Assembly: GCA_021229015.1 (NCBI GenBank)
Contig: CM037785.1
Coordinates: 41,641,365-41,705,364, forward strand
DNA: 64,000 bases
Reading direction: 5' to 3'
Origin: Solen grandis
Lineage: Eukaryota > Mollusca > Bivalvia > Adapedonta > Solenidae
A program made the translations under genes and the position numbers. Positions 12,456 to 23,864 of this stretch are shown here, one piece after another. The notes under the pieces were generated by a model that was given only the letters and a program-made list of their open reading frames with translations, made no database searches and was not told the DNA's origin. The number at the start of each line of letters is the position of its first letter. Position 1 is the first letter of the stretch.

Positions 12456-12651
12456 CGAAATTGTATAATCCTTTTTTGAAAAACCTTATTTTATGATTTT
12501 CAAAACTATGTTCAATGTTTTTAATATTATTACTTTAATATATTGTAAGTTTCTCTTTCAAAAATCGATAGCTAGTAATTGATAAATGATCATAAAACAT
12601 GATCATAAAGTAAAAGTATTCACACAGAACGTACAGATGTAACGAATCAAG

Positions 12652-12820
12652 TACAGTGAAACCTCTTTACAACGGCATTCATTATAACCATCCTTTTAAC
12701 AGCATAGTTGAAAAAAAAGTGCATAATCTTTCTATGTCTTTATTCTTTACAACGGCAATTTCTTTATAACAGCAAAATTCACTGAAACAAACACTGCCGT
12801 TATAAAGAGAGTTGACTGTA
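12652..12820. mobile_element. Pogo/Tigger-like MITE
   Basis: Starts TACAGTGAAACCTCTTTACA and ends GAGAGTTGACTGTA. The ends are imperfect inverted repeats of about 26 bp, with TA at both edges. The 'CAGT-AACCTC' terminus is typical of pogo/Tigger-type Tc1-mariner derivatives (general knowledge). It does not code for protein. Confidence 0.7.
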
Positions 12821-13900
12821 TACATATTCGTTGGAACAATGCTATTATAATCATAAAGATGCACTACATACTATCTATCTATTTTATAATATTCTATTGA
12901 TAAATAATGACCATTCAAAAATCAAAGATTCAAATTTAACCGATTTCCATAAACGTTCCTAAAATAATTTCTTTGTGCATTTAAGTTTCATATAACAGTA
13001 AGACGTATCCGTTATCAAGGAACATACAACATTAAAGTGCGAAGGAATTAAGTACACTTAGTTCATTATCTTTCATACAAATTTGCTTATAATTATCACA
13101 TCTATCGTGAATAATTTGACTTCCCATATGGAATTTTAAATACTTTTAAATTCCAACATAAAGTGGCTGCATATGTCGCAAGGAACAACGTATATATACT
13201 CAAAGGCAAAAGAAACGTAGGGTAAACTTTTGTGTCGGTTTTACATAGAAAATATTCGACGGTATTACAGTTTTAATTTTTTTGATAAAGATTTTTTTCT
13301 TCAAATATAATAAATAAAATATATATATAAGTTATTAAATTGATTGCCAGAGAGGGGATCCTGATGTAACGTGTACCGACTTAAGAAGCAGCAACATGAC
13401 ACGGGAGCTGGGTCAGCATCATAAATACTCAAACACATGCACGGTCAGTCAAATACATATATTGCAAAAGTCATAATCTTACGCTGACATTAAATTTCGT
13501 GGAATCTTGTTTTAAAACAATTTCGTGGATGTACATATTCGTGGATTAGTCCATCCATGATATCCACGAACATTAGAACTCCATTAAGTATAATGTTGCT
13601 ATCAACGGTATAATGTGTCTGATATTTATGACTTCATGATGTAAATCAAGATACATAATAAATATTCCCAGTACTAAGTTCAAATTGGAGGAGTTTTCAA
13701 AAATCGTCATCCATGTTTTATATGCTTTAGAAAAATGACACGCACGTTACTTCGATTAAATATGTGGAAGCTTAATGTACAGGCATTATATCAATGCGAA
13801 GTGATCTATTTCGGAAACAAATAGTGAACATCAAAATGGCATTCCCCAGATTGATTTGCACTTTCTTTGCCATGGAAGAAAGAGAAAAAAATGTTGATCA
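12821..13900. other. Intergenic, nothing recognised
   Basis: AT-rich with a few degenerate TTCGTGGAT repeats at about 13495-13575. It ends at the assembly gap. Confidence 0.5.
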
Positions 13901-14000
13901 NNNNNNNNNNNNNNNNNNNNNNNNNNNNNNNNNNNNNNNNNNNNNNNNNNNNNNNNNNNNNNNNNNNNNNNNNNNNNNNNNNNNNNNNNNNNNNNNNNNN
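13901..14000. other. Assembly gap (100 N)
   Basis: Exactly 100 Ns, the conventional length for a gap of unknown size. The satellite starts on its right edge, so the missing sequence is probably more of the array. Confidence 0.98.
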
Positions 14001-16480
14001 AGTCATACACTATTGAGACCACAAATATATGAGTCATTACACTATTGAGACCACACAATATGAGTCATACACTATTGTAGACCACCACAATATATGAGTC
14101 ACTACACTATTGAGACACCACAATATATGAGTCATACACTATTGAGACCACCACAATATATAAGTCATTACACTATTGAGACCCCACAATATATGAGTCT
14201 CTACTTTTGAGACACCACAATATATAAGTCATTACACTATTGAGACCACCACAATATATGAGTCATTACACTATTGAGACCACCACAATATATGAGTCAT
14301 ACACTATTGAGACCACCACAATATATAGTCATTACACTATTGAGACCACCACAATATATGACATTACACATTGAGACCACCACAATATATGTCATAACAC
14401 TATTGTGACCACCACAATATATGTCATTACACTATTGAGACCACCACAATATATGATCATACACTATTGAGAACCACCACAATATATGAGTCATACACTA
14501 TTGAGACCACCACAATATATGAGTCACTACACTATTAAGACCACCACAATATATGAGTCACTACACTATTGAGACCACCACAATATATAAGTCATAACAC
14601 TATTGAGACCACCACAATATATAAGTCACTTCACTATTGAGACTACCACAATATATGAGTCACTACACTATTGAGACCACCACAATATATGAGTCATACA
14701 CTATTGAGACCACCACAATATATGAGTCATACACTATTGAGACCACCACAATATATGAGTCATACACTATTGAGACCACCACAATATATGAGTCATAACA
14801 CTATTGAGACCACCACAATATATGAGTCATTACACTATTGAGACCACCACAATATATGAGTCATTACACTATTGAGACCACCAAATATATGAGTCATACA
14901 CTATGAGACCACACAATATATGAGTCATACACTATTGAGACCACCACAATATATGAGTCATTACACTATTGAGACCACCACAATATATGTCATTACACTA
15001 TTGAGACCACCACAATATATGTCATTACACTATTGAAACCACCACAATTTATGAGTCATTACACTATTGAGACCACCCAATATATGAGTCATCACTATGA
15101 GAACAAATATATCACTATTTAGACCACCACAATATATGAGTCATACACTATTGAGACCACCACAATATATGAGTCACTAACACTATTGAACCACACAATA
15201 TATAAGTCATTACACTATTGAGAACGCCACAATATATGAGTCACTAACTATGAGACACCACAATATATGAGTCACTACTCTATTGAGACCACCACAATAT
15301 ATAAGTCATTACACTATTGAGACTACCACAATATATGAGTCACTACACTATTGAGACACCACAATATAGGAGTCACTACACTATTGAGACCACCACAATA
15401 TATAAGTCACTTCACTATTGCGACCACCGCAATATATGAGTCATAACACTATTGAGACCACTGCAATGTATGAGTCACTACACTATTGAGACCACCACCG
15501 CAATATATGAGTCATAACACTATTGAGACTTCCACATTATATGAGTCATAACACTATTGAGACCACCACAATATATGTCATTACTTCATTGAGACCACAA
15601 CAATATATGAGTTATAACACTATTGAGACCACAACAATATACGAGTCATTACACTATTGAGACCACAACAATATATGAGTCATTACACTATTGAGACCAT
15701 CACAATATATGAGTCATTACACTATTGAGACCACCACAATATATAAGTCATTACACTATTGAGACCACAAGAATATGTGTGTCATTACACTATTGAGACC
15801 ACAACAATATATGAGTCATAACACTATTTAGACCACCACAATATATGAGTCACTACACTATTGAGACCACCACAATATATGAGTCACAACACTATTGAGA
15901 CCACCACAATATATAAGTCATTACACTATTGAGACGCCCACAATATATGAGTCACTAAACTACTGAGACAACCACAATATATGAGTCACTACTCTATTGA
16001 GACCACCACAATATATAAGTCATTACACTATTGAGACACCACAATATATGAGTCACTACACTATTGAGACCACCACAATATATAAGTCACTACACTATTG
16101 AGACCACCACAATATATGAGTCACTACACTATTGAGACCACCACAATATATGAGTCACTACACTATTGAGACCACCACAATATATGAGTCATAACACTAT
16201 TGAGACCACCACAATATATGAGTCACTACTCTATTGAAACCACTACAATAAATGAGTCATAACACTATTGAGACCACTACAATAAATGAGTCACTACTCT
16301 ATTGAGACCACCACAATATATGAGTCATAACGCTATTGAGACCACCACAATATATGAGTCATACTCTATTGAGACCACACAATATATGAGTCATAACGCT
16401 ATTGAGACCACCACAATATATGAGTCACTACTCTATTGAAACCACTACAATAAATGAGTCATAACACTAATGACACTATG
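14001..16480 (+). repeat. Satellite array, unit about 34 bp, about 70 copies
   Basis: Head-to-tail copies of a unit reading TATGAGTCATTACACTATTG then AGACCACCACAATA. Variants differ mainly in TCATTACAC/TCACTACAC/TCATAACAC/TCATACAC and in ATGAGTCA/ATAAGTCA. Single-base deletions are frequent, above all near the gap and at about 15070-15260. Most units contain TGAGTCA. There is no coding sequence. The left border is hidden by the gap; the right border decays at about 16480. Confidence 0.97.
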
Positions 16481-17249
16481 TGTGGCGATTGTATAATAAT
16501 GTGACTTTCCTATAGTCATAAAGCTGACTTCTTAAAACAGGTTGACTTCTAAGTACAGACGGTCGCTAACACAGCACAGGTATATCATTTGTCACTGTCA
16601 GTGCACGTGAGTTTGGATGCGTGCGTATGTGTGCGTACATGCATGTAATGTATACACGTGCGTTCTAAAGAGGCCAAGACGTTTGAAAATCTTTAACAAA
16701 AGAGTTAAAAATGAACCATACATTTTAATACGTTAGAATGGTAGTACTTACCTTGATTTCTATCCAACAGAATAAGTATAATGTTATATTCAGGGTGATA
16801 TCCGGATACAAATGGCTGGCTCGTCTCTCAACAACTTCTACCTGTCCAAATACTCCAGTCCTGACCTTATTGTACAACTTGGCAAGCTATGCAAATGAAC
16901 TGATAACACATTCAACGATTAATCAACATTTATTTGCGCTGCTTCATTTTTAAATCTATGTAGACATACCGCTTATATTAAAGAAAAAAAATGAAGATAT
17001 ATTTGTGTTTCAGATTAGACAACATACGGTATCCTTGTTTCATAAACTGTGGTTTCTCGATATGTTTGTATAGTAAATTTATCAGATATTTACTTATCAT
17101 AGTTCTTATTTTAAAAACGCTCCAAATACATAAGAATGATTTTTAAAAAATGTGTATACAATAAGGAGAAAATAAAATCTAAATGCTTTTAGAAATGCCG
17201 ATTTGACTATCAGTCTGAAAGTTTTAAAGTTTTAACATACATACGCAAA

Positions 17250-17250
<1 letters not shown>
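16481..17250. other. Intergenic, nothing recognised
   Basis: No gene that I can support. Confidence 0.5.

Positions 17251-17290
<40 letters not shown>
17251..17290. repeat. (CT)n(CA)n microsatellite
   Basis: About five CT followed by 15 CA dinucleotides. Confidence 0.95.
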
Positions 17291-17291
<1 letters not shown>

Positions 17292-17319
17292 AAGTAGACA
17301 TCTACCATACAGGTCCTGG

Positions 17320-17511
17320 GTAAAAATCTGCCCTGTATAGCTGTGAGGTATTTGGTTCGAAGCCCGACCGCAACAGACATAACAAAGTCGTCAATTGTTT
17401 TCTTGTAAATTTCCCATCTACAGTATTTCAAAGACCGATCGGCCCGGTATCAGAAAAATATAAATGTATGTGGTATCATGCCTCTAGTTTACAGCGTGAT
17501 ATTCAAGTGGG
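17320..17511 (+). mobile_element. tRNA-derived SINE, family C, old copy
   Basis: Diverged copy of the element that directly follows. It keeps GGTTCGAAGCCCGACCGC (B box region), ACAAAGTCGT, GGCCCGGTATCAG, GTGGTATCATGCC and ACAGCGTGATATT in the same order. Its A box is lost. Confidence 0.7.
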
Positions 17512-17750
17512 GCAAACCGTCCCGTGGCCGAGTGGTTAGAGCGTCCGCCTCAGGTGCGGGAGGTCATGGGTTCGATCCCCGGCCGCGACAAACCAAAGTC
17601 GTAAAAAATGGTTCTGTTATAACTCCCTTGCTTGGCACTCAGCATATAAGGGTATAGCCCGGTGTCAGGATAATGTGACTGGGCGTGGTATCATGCCGCA
17701 TGTCTACGGCGTGATACTGCAGAGTGGCAGCACTACATAATTTATCTGTC
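17512..17750 (+). mobile_element. tRNA-derived SINE, family C, young copy
   Basis: The head has A box TGGCCGAGTGG and B box GGTTCGATCCC, with a nearly pairing acceptor stem (GTCCCGT with CCGCGAC). The body is AACCAAAGTCGT ... TATAAGGGTATAGCCCGGTGT ... TGGTATCATGCCGCATG ... GGCGTGATACTGC. The continuous body makes it a SINE rather than a tRNA gene. Confidence 0.85.
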
Positions 17751-20484
17751 TCAAGTAGACATCGTCTCCAATGACTGAAATACTGTCGATGGATCGTTAT
17801 ACCCAACAAACTAACAAACCCAGTGGGGAAACACTAGGATAAAGTCCAGATTTGGGTTGTACGTAAACCAAGTCAGACAAACTCGGGAAATACAATGTGC
17901 TGATACCAATTTTAACGATTTGATATTTTGTATTAGTGTATACTATATCCTCCACACGTGCAGACTGGTGGGACGGGTTGGGGATTAACTAGGGTGTCGT
18001 ATTAGGGGAGGTACATTAATGGCGAGGTCTATCTGGATGATTAGGGAAATGTATTCCAAGATGTCAACACATCCGTATTCACTAGCTTGCCCCTACTGAT
18101 AACGAGACGTCATACACATGTGCAGTCACGTATCTTCCTAAATAACAAGACACTCTCAGGAGATAAATATGTCGGTAGAATTGCATATATAATTAAGTTT
18201 ACAAAAGTAGGGAATACGTCTGTTTGAAAGACGTTTATTTTTTTAATTTTTTGATATTTCAACTTTCAATTTATTTTTCAAACATTATTGTTTATAAACA
18301 TTGATTTCTTTCTGTACATTTAACAAAACCGTTTTGAAGTTATAATTTATAAGTCGCATTTCTTCAGGAGTGCCCTATACCTACCTGTCTGTTATAAAAT
18401 AAATGTTCCTATTATGTTTTAGCCGTAAGACCTGAAAGCTCCAAATGAAAATACAGAACAAAACAGTTAATTATTTCGAATGTGCATGGATAGGTTGTTT
18501 CCCTTTGTGTATATCCAAAGAAATCCTAACTGGTTGCCTCCCTTGCACACACCAGTGAATAGGAAATCCTATAATTTATGTGATAGATCTATATGAATAC
18601 CGGTAATATTCAACTTATGATAAATATTCATATGATAACTATTCATGATTATAAAAAATAGTTATGTCCCTTGAAAAATGGCCACCATCTTGTTCATTAA
18701 AATCGTCTTTCTTTTAAAAAAATATGAATAGCAATTTATCAATATGAAATATTGCCAGTTCAAACCTATTGTTTAGATGGTCCTGAGACATATATTTTCC
18801 CATTCGTGTATATGATGCAAAAATACATCAGAAAGTAATGTATTTCGGAAGTTTACAGCAATAAAATACAAGTATGCAATTTTAGTGGAAAATACTACGG
18901 ACCCGGAAGTTGATATACGAGTATGAAGTATTTAATATCATTGTTATGTACTCGTATCTGAATATTTTAGCCATATCAAATCAGAAGAATGCATAAATGC
19001 ACAACGAAATTAATAAAGGTAAACCTGGATTTTTGTAAAAGATAAAAAAGGTTATTGTGATAGTCACCACAAACATTTTAATTTCATAAGTTAATGTTTG
19101 TTTAATCAGAGGTTGAGAAATTATGTTATCGTTTAATTATGTTTAATCTAAAGCCTAACGAATTCTCTTCTGAGGGGATTGTTTATAATCTAATATCATT
19201 CTTAATTGTTTAATAGACCCTTCTTAATATTATCTCATGCATATTCAGTAAGGTAACCAGAACGAGGTTTAGATGGGTCAGTCCAGACTCAGTTGTAAAC
19301 AAACTCAGAAGCTTACACTGATAGAGACGTCAGTGGTGTACATATTTACACAGGTTTAAGCTTTGCTGAGGCCTAGAAAATTATTAAATAACTTACATTT
19401 TCATCATAGAAGTTGTCCTTGAACAAAAAATCCAAGTTTTACAGTGAAGACTATCTGCATTAAGACAGTTTCCATTCATCCACTATTTAAATCACAGAAT
19501 ACCTAATGAGCCCAGCCATGTATATTTCAAAAACACACAACCTGCTGACCAGATGTAAACACATGGTTAAACTAATTCTCAAACCTACAATAAAGCCATT
19601 AAGCTTACATTCCATTGTAGATAAGATAACCCTTTAGACAATAACATATAAATTACCAGCTTCTTTTGGGCACCTAGCTAACAGTATCCCAAATGTCTGT
19701 TTCAGTTCATGATAATACTGATGTATGCAGCAAATGCCACAAATCTCAAAGAAAGAATAAAACTTCACATACTTAAATGTTTAAGCCATTTTAATCAAGA
19801 ATGGAATTAAATCACACATTTCTTTGTAATATAGTATTTAATTTAAAGATTATGACATACATTTTCCTCATTTTCTCGAGACTCGAATAGAAAAATAACA
19901 ATAAATTTTGGGTGAAATAAACTTTAATAAGATATATTTTCAGTGGATAGCATAAATATTTAGTTCAGTTATATGAAAGTTTTTTTTTTCTCTTCAGGCA
20001 GCTTGAAGTTTTAAGTAATCTGTATAAATGTAAAATAAATGCATTATTTCATTTCATATAATACTAGTTGCAAAATGTGACTGTCAAATTAGGCAAATGT
20101 GTATGTTGCAAGCATATTACGGGCTTACTCTAACAGATTGCTAGGTTAAAAATAATAGGTCCAGAGGATATTAACACATCTTTACACTAGACATTGCATA
20201 TTTAAGAGGCAAGGAACCTCAGGACCTTGAAGTTTGTGGTTATTTGAGCCGTAACCCAGCCATAGAATCCAGATCCATTCATTCCAGGTAATATACTGGT
20301 AACCTGGCCAGTGAGAGACCAGATCCAGTATAAAATATAGTCACAAATGGTACTACCATACTAACTAGCTCCCACCAAGTCTTGACCAGCTTTAAATGAC
20401 TCCATTTTAATTTCCAACAAACGTTGCATAAAAATAGTATTTTAAGCAGAAGGTGTGTGTTTTCCTGGCCTGCCTATAAGAAAT
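17751..20484. other. Intergenic, one inverted-repeat partner
   Basis: No gene seen. Positions 19213-19284 are an inverted match to 22420-22492 (shared AGAACGAGGTTTAGATGGGT and neighbours). The rest is AT-rich. Confidence 0.5.
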
Positions 20485-20669
20485 TACAGTTCAACCTGTA
20501 TTAGCAGCCACCTGTACTAAGCGGCCAATTTCCTTAAGCGGTCAATTTAAATGTATTACCAAACTGTAGCATTTTATCTTATATTTGTACTTAATTTAGA
20601 GGTCACCTCTGTTAAGCGGCGACTTTCTCTTATTCCCTTGACTGACCATTTAAGACATGTTTGACTGTA
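20485..20669. mobile_element. Pogo/Tigger-like MITE or fragment
   Basis: Starts TACAGTTCAACCTGTATTAG and ends TGTTTGACTGTA; the outer 12-15 bp are inverted. The interior has repeated TTAAGCGG motifs (AAGCGGCCAATTT, AAGCGGTCAATTT, AAGCGGCGACTTT). Confidence 0.6.
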
Positions 20670-20782
20670 CATGATTCACAAATATGTCAGTTAATTTCGG
20701 ACTCAGTCATATAATATTATCTTAATATATCTGAGATAAAGAAATTTGAAGAAATAATAATAAAACAACAACAACAAAAAAC

Positions 20783-21507
20783 AAGAGCTGTCCATAAGAC
20801 AGCGCGCTCGACTTTTCTCAGTTCGCCATTAAAGAAAGGGCCAATCTTTGATGTTATTAGAGGTTGTTGCCCAACCTATTTGCTATTTGTAAATACAGCC
20901 AAAAAATATCTAAGTATAAAAGGGTAAAATTGAAAATACACTGCATATAGGATTATGGGCCCTGCCAGTAAAGTTGAGGTAGTGTGGGTAAACAATAAAT
21001 AAGTATTCCAAGTTATGGTGGAATACCTGTAATAGTATTGAAAATATACAACTTTGTAAAAAATTTAACCATGATTTCGGCTGTTTTCTAAGTATGAAAG
21101 GGGCATAATTCAAGAAGTAGTACAGCCAGGGTTATGGGCCTTGTTAGTAAGGTAGAGGTAATGATGGTGAATATGTACTTGAAGTTTCAGTTGAATACCG
21201 TAGATAGTATTTAAGATATACAACTTTGTAAAAACTTTAACCTTGATTTTGGCTGTTTTGTAAGTATGAAAGGGGCATAATTCCAAAAATAGGGTAGCCA
21301 GGGTTGTGGGCCTTAGAAGTAAGGCAGAAGTGATGATGGTGAATAGGTATTTTAAGTTTGGGTGGAATACCTTTGATAGTATTTAAGTTATTGATGTTTG
21401 AAAAAAACTTTAACCTTGTGTTGCAACGCCGACGCCGACGCTGACGCCGACGCCGACGCCCGAGTGACAGTATAAGCTCTCATTTTCTTCGAAAAGTCGA
21501 GCTAAAA
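20783..21507 (+). mobile_element. Tandem-core interspersed repeat, family R
   Basis: Starts AAGAGCTGTCCATAAGACAG then CGCGCTCGACTTTTC. About three core modules of 150-165 bp follow (AAGTATGAAAGGGGCATAAT, CAGGGTTATGGGCCTT, GTGGAATACC, AAAAACTTTAACCTTG), then a (CGACGC)n microsatellite at about 21427-21461. It ends TTCTTCGAAAAGTCGAGCTA, whose GTCGAG is inverted with respect to the CTCGAC near the start. Same design as families P and Q. Confidence 0.8.
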
Positions 21508-23114
21508 ACTGGTCAGCTCCGGCACAAAGTCAGCAAGCACAGACATACAGCATCTAACATGGGTAAGATAGCTAAATGCGGAAAAGATTGTGATTATCTC
21601 TACCTGCAACTAACGGGGATTAGTTTTTGAATGCAACGCTTATGCTTCTTTAGAAGGAAATTCTTGGTATATGTATCCTTGTGGAATTGCTGGCAGTTCT
21701 GGTGTCCTACATTGCATAAAACCATAACCATAAGGTATATATCACCCATCAAGAAATCAGCCATTTTGACTTCTTGAATTCTCAAGGGTCATGGAACTAT
21801 CTTTGAAGACTTCAAGATAAAGAAACACTAAATTCTACTGCATCAAGTCTTCACGCTGTTTCTTAAGTTATTCTCATTAGAAACGCTTTCTTTCAATAGA
21901 GTTTTTGTAATTTTATAAAATGCAAGTTGGACATAGTTTTCCATATATTGTTTATTTGACTATAATTCTGGTCTTTTTTCAGTGTGTGAACCGGAGAATT
22001 TTGTAATACATCTGACATACAATCAGTATAAAAAGATAAACGTTATATATGTAACTTCAAACATGTGATATAATACCTAATGATTGTTTCAATATACAAA
22101 CACTTTTGTTATTTAAATATAAAATTAAGAACCCAAGACCAGAGAAGATGGTTGTTGTGTTTTTATTTCTGTACAATCAACCAATACCCTTGTTCTTAAA
22201 CATAGTGATGTAAACTCAGTTTACAGTGTCTCTGGATAGCCAGATAGGAATGTGATTAGAGGTTAATTATCTGCATCATATTTTCCATTAGAATTACAAA
22301 CTGGAACACTGCAATGATAATGAGAAAATTTATTTCAACAGTTTACTTGTGGATGTGCTTCCACCAGTGGTCGCCATAACTATACAAGTGATATTATCAG
22401 CTGTACTGGTATGTATACCTGACCCATCTAAACCTCGTTCTGAGAAAAGAATCTCTGGTATGCATAAATATTGAGAAGGGCCTATGTGGCTGTCACTGAA
22501 TTGATCTTTATTAAACTTGATACATATTGCCTAGTGCGGCAATCTTTGAAAGAGGGTAAACAAATTTAAAAAAAGTCGTATAGCTTGCCAACTATTTTTT
22601 AATTTGAATATACATTTAAATACTTTCTATATGTTATGTAACTCCATGCATGTACAACTATGAATTACATACAATTGTATTTTTAAACATGAACCTCTCA
22701 CATCACAGATCATCAGCCTGTTTCACTTTATTGTCACAAGAAACAACTTTGTTTATAACTTTAATTAAAAAATGGCGTCTTATTATACATGTTACACATA
22801 TTAAAATGGCCTTTTCTAACAAATATACCGGTATGGTATAGAACATGCATAGTTTTGCACGAAGTATACAATATGCACGAAGACATCTTGATCCTGGACA
22901 AAACAAAGGTCGTAGATCGGTTACACGTGATACATTGTTTATATATACTCGTACGTTTAAAGTAGTTTTTTCCCTTCTGAAAATTGTATTTTTGACTGCA
23001 ATTCTGCAATGTCACAGGTTTTTTATTTTATTTTCTTTATTTAAATAAACCCCCATTAAAACAAACATGGCAAGTATACAAGTTCATTTTCTGTCTTTTT
23101 CTTGCACTTCTTGC
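21508..23114. other. Intergenic, downstream of the first Ig gene
   Basis: No supportable gene. 22420-22492 is the inverted partner of 19213-19284. Poly(A) signals for the minus-strand gene (TTTATT on the plus strand) lie at about 23020-23040. Confidence 0.45.
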
Positions 23115-23857
23115 CTACAGACGGGCAGTGCCCGTAACAGCCTGGTTCCTCCCAGTTTTATTACTTTTGTCCACCTTTGCATACAAATCATCCACGTTTT
23201 CCGTTTGCTTTTTCAGCGTATTCTCCCCTTCGTCATATCGTTTGTGAACATCATACATGTACCCGCTGTTTGCCCGCGGCGACCCTGGGTAAGAACGATT
23301 ATCATGACCACGAGTTTCATAACTTGTATCTGTGTCGTCTGTATATCTATCTTTTGACTTTCTTCGCAGACGGCAAATGCAAAATGTGAACAAGGCAATA
23401 AGAATCAAAGCACCAACACATATACCCCCAATAATAAGACCTAGCTTCAGATCTTCGAGACGTTTCTTGTAGCTATTTTCATTTAACCCCATTCTGATCA
23501 CGTCCATCTTGTAATCGATGTTGTTCCACAGCATGGCGCAATGGTAGACACCGTAGTCGCCATCGTTAACGTCATTTATAACGAGGTCAAAGACGTAGGG
23601 GTTTGGTTTGTTGAGCGAAATTTCGAATCTCCCAGAAAACTGTCGACTATGACGGCGGAATTTGGTAGGATCCAGTATTTTTTGAAGGGCACAACCAGGC
23701 CGGGGTAGGTTATGTTATACAGCTTGAAGTCGCAGGGGATAGTGACGTTCGTGTGGTTGTCTGCCTCGATATTGTCGCCTGCTGCAGTGATTAATGCCGT
23801 GAAACACGTCAACATGAAGAGTCCTAGCATTGTACGTCTAGTTTGGTACTTATCCAT
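23115..23857 (-). CDS. Ig-domain type I membrane protein, gene 1 (one frame break)
   Basis: Small surface receptor-like protein, about 247 residues if the frame break is bridged. Residues 1-26 are a signal peptide (hydrophobic LGLFMLTCFTALITAA). A V-like Ig domain follows: Cys42 in TIPCDF (B strand), Trp62 in FKKYWILP (C strand), then DLVINDVNDGDYGVYHC, the classic D-x-G-x-Y-x-C motif. The TM helix is GLIIGGICVGALILIALF, then RLRRK and a tail with many tyrosines (GYMYDV, DLYAKV). The reading frame changes by -1 at about 23640-23660: the first frame ends at TSLTSL-stop while the D-G-D-Y-G-V-Y-H-C frame starts before it. ATG 23857 follows a good 3' splice site (exon edge 23864). A 5' UTR exon with donor AAG|GTAGGT near 24638 is possible. 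It shares FKKYWILP with gene 2. The break may be real or a 1-base assembly error. Confidence 0.8.
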
Positions 23858-23864
23858 GGTCGGT

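Noticed and set aside
14001..16480. CRISPR-like array
   Set aside because: Continuous tandem satellite without spacers, in a eukaryotic genome.
17524..17590. tRNA-Leu/Ser-like gene
   Set aside because: A and B boxes are good, but the sequence continues into a SINE body and the acceptor stem pairs imperfectly.
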